NCBI RefSeq assembly: GCF_040954835.1
Contig: NC_090703.1
Span: 12,705,001 to 12,769,000, forward strand
DNA: 64,000 nt
Reading direction: 5' to 3'
Source of the DNA: Lepisosteus oculatus
Taxonomy: Eukaryota; Chordata; Actinopteri; Semionotiformes; Lepisosteidae
Part shown: positions 27,201 to 39,200 of the stretch, piece after piece
Position numbering within the stretch: the first letter of the stretch is position 1
How the letters are laid out: every line of letters begins with the position of its first letter
Made by a program: the position numbers and the translations under genes
The notes under the pieces: generated by a model
The model's database searches: none
Seen by the model: the letters and a program-made list of their open reading frames with translations, nothing else
What the model was told of the DNA's origin: nothing

Positions 27201-30200
27201 TGCACCGCCATGGGTAATACAGAAAAACCAGATTTCCAGACCTCTGACAACAGGAGTGGCATCAGGACTGTGTGTGTCAGCCCCGATGGCCAGCACTTAG
27301 CATCAGGGGATCGGACTGGGACTCTCAGGTATCCTACTGCTTTCTGTCCTCAGAGAGGTGCTATTGCAGAGTTCTTTATTACATACTTGCCACAGACAGT
27401 GAATTGAAAAAGAAAGTACACCTCCTTACAATTCTGTGGTTTTACCTATTTAGATATATCTGATCTTTACCAACTCCTCCCCAACCTCATGTAACAAACC
27501 ACACACACAAATTTTACTTTGTCATTATTTATGAAACAAAAAAATCAGCCAACATACAGAAGCCTTGTGTGAAAAAATAGAACATGTCCATATAAAGAAC
27601 ATGTATATACAATGCAAAATAATTAATGTTTGGCTGAAACATGGTTCCTAGTTGGGCCATATTCATATTAGGAGAGTCAGCCTGGTGTTTGTAGCTGAGA
27701 AGCATCCCCTCAGCAGAGTTCAGGAGGGCACGTTATTGCGCTGCTGTGTAAGGTGTGAATGAACAAGGGTGCTAGTTTGCTGTGCGAGAGCCTGGCTGTG
27801 CTATGTTGCAGAATCCATGAGCTCCAGAGCATGGGGGAGATCCTGAAGGTGGAGGCTCATGACTCGGAGATCCTGTGCCTGGAGTACTCCAAACCCGAGA
27901 CAGGTGAGACCTCTGGCGTAACTTGAGCCTCCGACACTCCATTTCCTCTACCGATTGTCTTAATCGCCAGGCTCATGAGAAACCTCCGCCCACAGCACCA
28001 ATTTCAAACACGTCCGCATCTACAGGAAGACGCAGTATCTCTGCATCTCACTTTCCCTCCCATTTCTGTTCATCTGGGGCTCGAAAACAGCCTTCTGTAA
28101 ACACATCTGGTTTCCTCAGAATTGCACTGAGACACAAAAAAGTCAGCTTATTAGCTATTTTTAGAGGTGAATTGGTAATAGAATAGTATCTGTATATAGT
28201 GGTAAAAAATACAATTTTTGCTGATACATTGAAGTTCACTCCTATTTGCATTCATTCGCATTCCTGTTGGACTCTGAAATGGAAGATCACAATAAACTTG
28301 GAGTGCTTAGGAAGTGAGGCAGCAAACGGAACAGATGGTGCCGCAGCCCTGCTCGTTTGTGCTGTTTTTGCAATGTGAAATACTGTAAGTGCCGAAGGCG
28401 TTATTCGAGGTGCAGCCTCTCCTTGTTTAATGGAGTGTGATCCTTAGTCTTGCAGAAAGGCAAGTTTACTGTAGAAGAGGCTCCTCCCCACACAGCTCTG
28501 GTGTGCTGGGGGTCAAAGGTGGCAGCTGTCCAGCACAGCTCTCCCTCTCTTTGAATCTCTTGTTAAGTGGCTGTAACTGTCAGAGCTTGCTTGCTCTGGG
28601 TATTAATGTCTTTTTTATTTTATGGTGTCTAATTCTGTCTGCCAGTTGACACGGCTCAGCTGGCAGAGTTGCTGGTACTACTTTAGTCAAGAATAACCCT
28701 TGGAGACCCACAGGCCTGTAAGTCCTGATTCCACAGGGGCCTTTCCTTCTCTCACCTGCAGACTCCCACTGCTGGAGGAGTTGGTAGCCCTCCATTGTGT
28801 CTGCACTTTCCTCTCTCCAGCCTTTTGTCTTTTCTAGAAATATGAGAAAACCTTGTTTAAAATGAGCACGAACTGTTATGAGTCTTGACCTGTTGGAAAG
28901 GTGGCTCAGTATTGCAGTGCCAGTTTTGGAAACATAAGAGCTTTTTTAACATCTTTCTCTGGAAACTATTGAGAATGAAATTTTGAACAAAAGTAATCCT
29001 ATGTTTACTTGAGTAGGTGGCTATAACTAGATATAATGGAGAGTTTTTACATCCTGGAGTCTGCACAAAATAAAAAGCACAGTTCTTATGAAATATGTAG
29101 GTTTCTGAACTGGAAAAGTTTGTGTTGCACAGTGCCAAAGTGAACTAAATATTAAAATAGAGCTGTCTACCACGATTGGTCAAATAATACCCAACAGAAA
29201 CAACATGATTTGAGGAAGCACTATGTATTCTTGTGTATTTCTTATTAAAATAGACAAGATCCTAAACCCAGTGATTTCAGTTTTGTTTCATCAAATGGAT
29301 AAATATTAAATATGTACAGGCCACTGATTCCGCCTTAAGTATATATACGAATAGGCTTTAGAAATTCTAGAGCAGCTTTTTACGCAGCTTAGTAAAGCCT
29401 GCCTGAACCCTCATATAGGTCGAGCTGTATGAGTGGCACTGAATATATGAGGGTTTTGATCGTTGGTCATGTCCCTAGCCAACTGTGATTGGTTTAATTT
29501 AAAAAAATGGCTTGGAACCAATAGCATTTCCACGCCAGTCAATATATAATCACAACAATTCTCCACATTGAGATCTGGGTCTGAGAGCAGTACCTGAATT
29601 TGTACTGTGTAGTGAAGAATCCCTTAATAGATTCTTTCTCTAGGTAGCCTGTTTGCAGTAACTGTCACTGCCATATGGACACCATATGCTGGGCAATGGG
29701 GGAAGGGCAAGGCTCCTGGGGTCTGTTTGCAGGTTGTAGTTTTTCTTTTTCCATTACCTCAGTGATTTGTTTAGGAGATGGACTTGTCAGTACACACGTT
29801 TTTTTCCCCTTAAACTGTGATCGATATTTAAGTAATCTTCTTTCCCTTAGTCTCTTGAGTTAAGAAAACAAGGTTTTGCAGTGAGTCATTAACCTCCACC
29901 TAACTCTGTGATTCATGAACATTCACTGTGCTTGTGCTAAACTGATAAACAGCACTATTTGTTTTTAATACTAAATCTGTTTGTGCTGGCAGAGCGAAAG
30001 GTGAGTAATTTATTTAAAATGTTTGAAATTCAACGTGTCTTAAAATGTCGGTGAGCATCCCAGGTCCTGCCGCGGCGCAGGCGGTGATGCTGGGAGGTTT
30101 GTGTGTGTGTGACAGGGCTGAATCTGCTGGCCACGGCGAGCCGGGACCGCCTGATCCATGTGCTGGACGCAGAGAGGGGCTACAGCCTGCTGCAGACCCT

Positions 30201-33200
30201 GGATGACCACTCCTCCTCCATCACTGCTGTCAAATTTGCTGGTGGGACTCTAGCACACATTCTTGATGCACACAAATCCTCCTACCGGTACAGTCAGCAC
30301 ACATCTGTGAGTGCTTTCATACAGTGTGCTTGGCACTCGAACACATCAGGAATGTCAACATAATGGCTCAATACACAGGAAGTACACAGACCTTTCATAT
30401 TCATTGTGGAGCTATGAGAAATGCCTAGATGTTTACACTGCGTATAAGCACACCCCTCGGTCTGTCATTTATACAAGGATTCACCTAACAGTAAAAACTC
30501 AATGGGATACCCTTATACTGTGTCAGGTAGTTTGTGTCATTGCATTTTTTTTTATTTGTCATACTAAAAATTCCTGACTTTATTTTTGGACATTTTGGCA
30601 AGATTTTTTCCATGTTCTTTCAGTGTGACAAGCGACAAGTTAATCCCTAATAAATTGAAAGTCACATGGAGTTTGAAAAGAATACAAAAGTGTGTCTGAG
30701 GGGTTTATATTTTAGCTGCTTGAGTTTCTGCCAAGCCTTTTCTTCTGGAGCCATTATATTTTTATAGCTCAATACTGCTGTCTAGATGCCAGCTATTTGT
30801 TGCTTAGCCGGCAAAACTGCACTTCAAGACCAGTGTTCTGTTATGAGCACATCTCATCACCACGGCAACTGTTTTTTCTCCTCACAGCCAATGACGGCAA
30901 AGTCAGAATGATAAGCTGTGGAGCTGACAAGAGCGTCTACTTCCGCACAGCACAGAAGGTACCTTTTCGATGGCTTGGTGCTGCCAATCCAACACAAAAT
31001 GCAGAAAGACCAGCAGTGAACGTGCTGCACGAACGCTAGATTGACAGAGATATAGAGGAGTGTTACAGAAGGGGGCTCATTACACTCGGAAACTTGGAAA
31101 AGACATTCAAGAGTGGACAAATACTTTATGGATTTAATAGGCATTTAATTAAATAGCTGCATGTTTGATCTTCCAGCTCTCTAGAAAACTCAGTTCATTT
31201 AATGGAGCATGTTGGGTTGGGAGCACTAAATTCTGTGGGTCTATGATTGTGTAATGCTTTACCACTACCAGAGAAGCTAGGCTCTGCTGCTTCCTGAAAC
31301 ACTGTCACTACAGGCTCTCTCATAGGACTGTCCTGCTGGAAAAAAATCATTTCTGAAAAAACAGGGCTGTTGGAAAATTGGCATCAGTCTCTGCTAAGAT
31401 CTTCTATTGCCAAAGCAGAGTACTCTGAATAAAAACTTACAAAGTGCCTTCTATGCATTTGCTGTAAGGACCCAGTTCTTTAAATACACACAAGCACCAT
31501 TTAAAATGCATTCTAGTTCTGCAGAGGGAGTGTGTTGCAGGCACTGAACTGGGCTATTCACCATCTTCCTTTGAAAGCTAGTTACTAAGGTCCTTAAATA
31601 GACTCTGCATATATGCATGTGAATAATTGTGCTTATATTCTTCCAGTCTGTATTATGATAAGCTAGCCCAGTTCAGTTTTGGAATCCATAAGAAAGGGCT
31701 TATACATTACTGAGTCAAATAACTGTGCAGATAGAAGGCTTTGACCATTTTTCAATACATTTGTGGTAATAGGACTGACACACAATGAACTACCCTCCTG
31801 ACTGTGTTAGTTGTAAGACATGTTTGTGAAATTTGCAACCGGATAAAAGCATTATAGTATAGAGAAAACTTTATTTAATTAAAGATGTCTGATAAATTGA
31901 CATTCTGATTTTCTTGTTTGCTTCATAGTGCAGATCCAGCTGTACTATTTAATTAAACAAAAATCAGTAGCTGTGCCAAGGCTCTGGCTGCCTTCATTGC
32001 ATATTGGAATCACCGTTTATTCGCACTTTCTTTTTATCACGTCAGCTTAACCTTTTCTTCTTCCCAAGTTTCTTAATTTTCTTAACTCTTAATTAATCCT
32101 TTCAGTTCCTAGCCAGAAGACTAGTAACTGGTAGTGTTGACATTTTTTCATTACAAATTGTGGTGATCTATTACAAAGCAATATACTAACAGAAGCCTCT
32201 GCATGACGCCGTGCAAGAGAAACAAGTGTCCTGATAGTTGAAGGCAAAGCTAAGCATAACTCTTTATTCACCATTGTTACTATGAAATCAGATGAAAATT
32301 TAAGCTTTTCAAGAGGACACGAGATCCACTCCATTACTGGCTGCTAAACTGAAATCAGCTTTGATTGCTATATTTTTCTTAGTCATGCCAGGACTTCTTG
32401 TACATCTTTAAGAATTCTTGAAAAACATGCCTGCTTACAGGGATTAGGGGAGCTTGAAGTGGTGTGTGCTAATGGAGGGAAACTAGAGCTATTAGGACGT
32501 GGTTTGTTAATTCCTGGAAGCTGCTTTATTGCGAAGACTGGTATAACTGTCGACTTACACTGCAGTCGACTAAGCCTTCTGGCTGTCCCTGTCAGTGCCC
32601 AGTGCCGTTTGAGACAGCGGTTACTGTTTAGCTGCACGTGCTACTGGTCAGGCCTTTCCTTTGAAGTACTGTATATTTATATGCAGTGCCCCCTGTAGGA
32701 GGGAAAACACATTACATCCACCGTAGAAACGTTTAGCAGTTTGAAAAGCAGGTCTGTCTTTTACAGAATGTGACAAACACAGAACAGAAAACTGTAGTGA
32801 TATGAAATATTAGCAAAATATTACGTTTTTCAAATCAAGCCAATGTGTTGTTTAGAAGTATCAAAGCTTTGTACATAAAATTGTTTCTACATTTAAATAT
32901 GCCATCTGGTCCTAACATTGATTTGTGCTCTTCAGCAAAGGCCTATTGCAGTTCCCCCTGTGGTAAAGCTAGGGCTGTCAGAGCTCCACTTCACACTCCC
33001 CAAAACTCCCCTCTCCGGGCTAAATCAGGTAGATCCTTTCAGCTTTTTTTTTCCTCCCACAGACATCTGAAGGAACAGAGTTCACTCGGACTCATCACAT
33101 TGTCCGCAAAACCACTCTGTATGATATGGATGTGGATCCAACCTTCAAATATGCAGCCATCGGCTGCCAGGACCGCTGCATCAGGTCTGTGGAGCCTTGA

Positions 33201-36200
33201 TTACCTAGTGGTCTGCTACTGGAGGAAGTGGACAGTGCAGGGGGAGTGCAGGCCAGCTAAAGGAGGATAAGTAGATTAGTGCTCAGGCGCATAACACTAT
33301 AGACCAGACTAAGACACAGACGTGTTAAACATCTGAGCACAGGCACGGTGAGATTCATGTGCTCTTTCTTTCTGTCACATGTCAGCTTAACCTTTTCTTC
33401 TTCCTAGGTTTGTCTTAGTTTTCTTTTCTTTGTTTTCCTGCTTTTCGACTTTCTCTGTTTCTTTCTATGTTAGTTGCTTCTCTGTGTCTGCATTGTAGAG
33501 AGATGGATTCAAATCTTTAGTATACCCCAGGACAGACTTCATCTGTATTTCAGCACTGAAATAGCTAATGTCATTCTAAGGGATAAGAGTTCTTTTTTAG
33601 AGTGATTAGTTTTCTTGCAATGTGTCTTTTTTATTTATTTGCTTGATATAACTAGGACTTTGTTTTTTGTCTAAAGGACTATAGTTGTTGTTAGAAATAA
33701 TTGAAATAAATTAATTTTCCTGTTTTGTATTACTACATTTTATTACATTTAAAGTGTGTTGAGTTATAAGCTTTGGAACAGAGCCAGCTTCAGTCGTGAC
33801 TTGGCACATTTATAGGTCTTTCCTGGCATTATAAAGGGCATAATTAGTGTTCCCAGGACTTATGGAAGGGATTTCCTGCTGTTGTAGATGTCTGTGTCAC
33901 AGCGACCCCTGCTGGTCTTACGTCATTAAGGTTAAGAAGATCAGCGTGGTTGATCTAATTTTTCCTGGTCTCAGCACATTTGACAACAATGTCTGGTGAG
34001 ATCTGATGAGTGAAAGGAGGATCAGACCAGACTGTGAGATCATGGGTCACTGTTAAATGATTAGCATTCTGAGAAGTAAATTTGTATAAAGCATTACCTG
34101 TAAACCGAATATTACAAGGTTGAAGAGTTAATCCTCTTTCAAAGCTGCAAGTACAGAGGCATTCTCTACCCATCTAGTATCAGTGTGAGCATAATCATGA
34201 GCACAAGAAGCTGAAATGTACCCCTCCCTTGCAGGATCTTCAATATCAGCAACGGCAAACAAAAAAAGCTGTATAAAGGATCTCAGGGAGAGGATGGGAC
34301 ACTCATCAAGGCAAGAAGCATTGCTATATACATAGATACCACACACTTATTTACTTTCAAATCCCATATTAATTTCTAATGTGAGGTTTGTGCATTGATT
34401 ATATTTATAAATGCCTTTTAGTCTTGGAATTGTCATGCTAACCTCTCAGTTTTGGTGTCCTTAGTGTTTCACAGATCAAGTTTATTTGCGTTGCTGCCTG
34501 TTTGTTTTTACACTCTAGTGTATGCATGCATGTATCTTTGCACATAGACTAGGTGCAAGTAAAAGCATTCCTAAGTATGCAAAGAATATCTATTCATTGT
34601 GGGAAATTAAAATGTGTGTGTGTGACAGCAATTACCTTTCGGTATCTCTTCTTTCAGGTGCAGACAGACCCCTCAGGGCTTTATGTGGCCACCAGCTGCT
34701 CAGACAAGAACCTCAGCATCTTTGACTTCTGCTCTGGGGAGTGTGTGGCCACCATGTTTGGTCACTCAGGTAACACTGGGCCCTCTGGTCACTCTTTGAT
34801 TTTCTATTTTAATTTAAGATGGCTAAGGATTTTTTTTCTCCTTCTTCCGCCCTATTTGGAATTGACAGTTAAGCTGACAGCGAAAGCCCTTGCATGTACA
34901 AAAGAGAGAAGACAACAAAGCTATGCTTGTCAGCTATGTTTGGCGTCTTTATGATTGCCGAAGTCCTGGTTTTTCTCTGATGCGCTGGCTGGACTTCAGG
35001 ACTAGGCCAAGAAATTAAGCTTTGTTAATCTGATTCCTTTATCCTGACTGTTATGTTTCTCTTGCCAGAGATCGTCACTGGAATGAAGTTCACCAATGAC
35101 TGCAAACACCTTGTCTCAGTCTCAGGAGACAGGTACAGTCCCAATGGGGTTGCGTTATCACTAGAGGAAGCTACTGTAATTTCATCATTCTTTTATGTTG
35201 TCCACTTTATCAATTGATTTGGTAAAGTTAAAATTTTGTTGTGTTTTGAAGTGTTCAATCTTGCCAAGTTCCCTACAGGTCTTGAATGAAATACCTCAAT
35301 TTCATCTGCCTTGTTTGAAATAAAGCTGTGAATTGATAGTGCTTGTCTTCCCACAGCTGTATATTTGTCTGGCGTCTGAACCCTGAGCTGACCATCAGCA
35401 TGAGACAGCGCCTGTCTGAGCTCAAACAGAAGGGCAGGCTGGCACAGAAAACATCCCCTCACAGGCACTCTGCTCTCAGGTACTGTCAATGCACAAATGA
35501 GTTTTGAATGATCTTATCCCATGCTCCTCTTTACAGATATAATGCAGTCATTAGATATAGGTTAGTGTGTCACTCATCCACACAGAGACATAGAAATTCA
35601 AAAATGATCAACACCTCAGCCATACTGTGTATCCCAAACTTTCAGTGTGTCCTCATTCATGACACCTCCTGTACCGTTCCAGACGGGAGATATACAGTGC
35701 GCCCCCTATTGTCAACATATCATCAGACAGCGACAAAGAGGCAGAGGAAGATGGAATTGAAGAGGAGGTCTCTCTTTACATCTCCTCTGATAACAGCCCC
35801 ACAGAGGAGACAGGTACAACACACCATGTCCAGTAATGTGATGGGTATGAAGTAGCCACTTAGTAGAGGTTATATGCTTCAAATATGATTCCATAATTGT
35901 TATATCTCTCTTGGTATACTTTTAGAGGTCGTGGGACTCTAAAGTTAGTCTTGATGCTGGACTCTTATTCAAAGCTGTCACTGAGAATTAAGAAGCTGTT
36001 TCATGTGAACTTGTCTACACAGTACACAGAGGTCACCGTGTTCTGAACCCTAGTCGTTTCTTTGGCAATGTTTCAGATGAGAAGCAGAGCTCCCTGAATC
36101 TTCCTACTCTGGAGCCAAAGAAGGTGGGGGGTTCTTCTGCGCAGTCTCCAGTGGCACAGACAACTGGAGCAACTTATTTCTGTTTACAGAGGAGTACCTA

Positions 36201-39200
36201 AGAATACATCAAGAACTCTTAGAACTGCTCTTGTGGCTGCTGCCAAGATTTGTTTTTAGTCTCATATTCAGTGTCACACTAAAATTGTTGTTTAATTTTA
36301 AAATAAAATGCATTCTTTATTTTGGGGCAATTGACTCAGACTGAGAAACTGTACATGAAGTCTTACAAATAACGGCAGTTAAAGTGGCTGTATTGGTTAA
36401 AAGTGTTTGTATCGGATTTTATACAAAGCTGCCTCTTAATCTGCTCGATGTGTGTGTGGCTGTTCTATAGGACACTGGGACAGCAGGTTCTAAACGTGGA
36501 GAGGCCAGCCTGTCCGAGATGCCCCCCCGGCAGCGCAGGCGCTGGTCCCGAAGGATGGGCAGCACAGAGCTGACGGTCAAGTCCATGTTGGACCTGCGGC
36601 AGCTGGAGTCCTTTGCTTTTCCCAACTCCCCGAGCCATGAGTGTCTGCCGACTGGAGGCCCCTTGTGCGAGGATGAGGTGGTGGGCAGCACCACCAGCCT
36701 GCAGGCTGTCAGGCCAGAGGTGAGGAGGGCTCAGGCTGGAGGCTCTGTGATACCCTATATCTCAGGAGTCTGTGTCTCTGATAGGAGATGTTTTTAAAAA
36801 TTCATGTACAGGAGCAATCAGTTAATAATGCAGTAAATATAATGCAAATTTGATGCAAACAAAAAGAATTTGAAAAGGTAACGTGAAGTCAAGGCAGGCA
36901 ACTAAGGCAACAGTCTGATTGGAGTCCATTTATACAAGTTGAATTAGTTTCTGTAAGTCAATATTAAATATTGTTTCAGGGTGGCACTTTATAATTTAAT
37001 GACAGCTCTTGTATTATCATGTTGTCCAAGAGGTGGAACATTTCCCTGTGCTTATCCCTGCATGTTAATATCCCCTGCAGGAAGAAGATTCTGTGACGAG
37101 GGGCCCGCGGTTGTACCCGCGCCCACACTCCATCTGGCTGAGCCCACAGACCCCCGAGACCGAGGAGCACGTGCTGTTTCCCGAGAGACCAGAGGACAGC
37201 ATGAGCCTCGCTGGCAGGTCTGCTCGGGGCAGGCGTTCTCCTGGGGAAAGGAATTCGTGCCCCGCCTTGTTTTAGAGACTCGTTTTAATCCACTTACTAA
37301 AGCAGGAAACATGTTGTGAGCTTTCAATCGGTTTATGACTTTAAATCATCTTTCGGCCATAAATAAAGCTAAATGGAAAATAAAGCAAGGTGAATAAGCA
37401 GATAACTGAAACGGCAGGTATTGTGAAAGCAGTAGGTTTGGTGATCAAATCTCCTTTTCTCTTTCAGTGAATACCAGGTGAAAGAGTTACCAAAGGCACA
37501 CATGAGAAGGGGATACCAGGGATCTGAGTGCCATGAAAAGCACAGCCCAGACAGCGCCTGCTCAGTGGATTACTGCAGCAGCCAGCTGTCCAGCCCTGAT
37601 CAGCCGAGAGAAGGCGAGACCTCAGTCTGCATTCTCTTCTTCACACCTACAAATCCACATTTTCCCCAGTTTACTCAAGTTTACTCAGAGAGAAAGGGTG
37701 CAGGGTATTGAGCTTGTACTCTGCACCTACTACAGCCACACGCTGTCCAGCCGATCTGTCTGACTGTCCATCTGTCTGTCTGTCTGCGTCACCCCTGCTT
37801 GGTGGTTCCTCCCCTTCCGATTTCTCAGCCTGTGCATTGCTGAGATATAATAATATTTGTGTATATATCCATATAAATATATTACTAATGTATGCCAAGA
37901 TGTTGCTGGTCTGAGGCCCAGCTGGGGATCTGAACACAGGGTGTCAGGACTTAAGAACACTTACAGCATACACACACCAGCTACTGCCTATAGATGATTG
38001 AAACAGCACATTCTGGCTCTTGGTCAAACAAACCTATCCCTAGTATACATGTGATATTTGATTTGCTTGCAGAAGGCACGTTAATGCTTGTATTGATATT
38101 GGGCTATACAGCAGTGCTTTTCTTCCCCTTTTTACTTACATCGTCAGGTGTTGTTAAACACTTGTTTTCAGTACTGAAGATGTGAAAACTGAGAAAGTCA
38201 TAGCATTGTTGAATAAACACAGCCCTATCTCGGTACCAGCATATAATGATACTTTAGTAAAGATTTTCTACTCTATGGTGGTGATCCAACACCTTTATAG
38301 ATCTAGCACCTGGAGAAGGTTCATCCTGTCAGGAAAATTGGCCACGGTCATCTCGCACATGCCAGCTCATCACCCTAGACTTGCATGGTCCCCAAAAGAG
38401 GAGGAGAGACTTCAGAGTACCGTCCAGGTTGGGGCGAGTTGGCGAGTGTGATGAGTGGGATGTGTGCGTGTACTGCTGTTTCAGACTCGGAGGCAACGGA
38501 GCCGCTCAGCGTGGACGGCAACTCCTCCGAACTTGAGGGGGAGGAGCTGGAGGAGGAGGAGGAGTTTGTAGGGGGCGTGGTGGAGAGGGCCGTGCCAGAG
38601 ACACCCGATCAGGAGGCTTTTCTGAAGCAGCACTTTGAGACTCTGGCCGACCACAGCAACACAGGTACTACAGGCGTCTTGAGAGGTGGCGTTACTCTTG
38701 ACAACGCATCCCGAAAATTGATTTGCCCACATTTTCTTTCTGCGGATTCGATTTTATATACAAATATTCTAAATATTCTATCGCTTGTATTTTTTTTTCC
38801 TTTAGCAGCTGTAAAAAATACAGCTATTTGAGAACAGTATTCTTTCTCACTTAGATGACACCTAATTTCTTTGAGAAATTTGTCAGAGAACAAGACAATC
38901 CCCTAGATCCACCTAGGCATGACCCTAGGACCCTCTCATTAATGGAGTCTTCTCCACGAGCTCAACCTCATGTCAGCAAGTGACAAAAAGGAGTCTGCCA
39001 GTGACTGGGCTGTTCTGTTGTCACCGTACACATACAGCTCAGCCAAGGGGGATCAGCATCACATCTTTTCCCTAATTAAGTCATAATTCTCCCTAACCTG
39101 ACCTTATCTTTGTACGTTACGGTGTGTTTTGCTTCACAAAAAATGTCCAGTTTAACGTGCTGTCCCTTTTCTGTTACAATGTCCAGCGTGCTCTTGTCTC

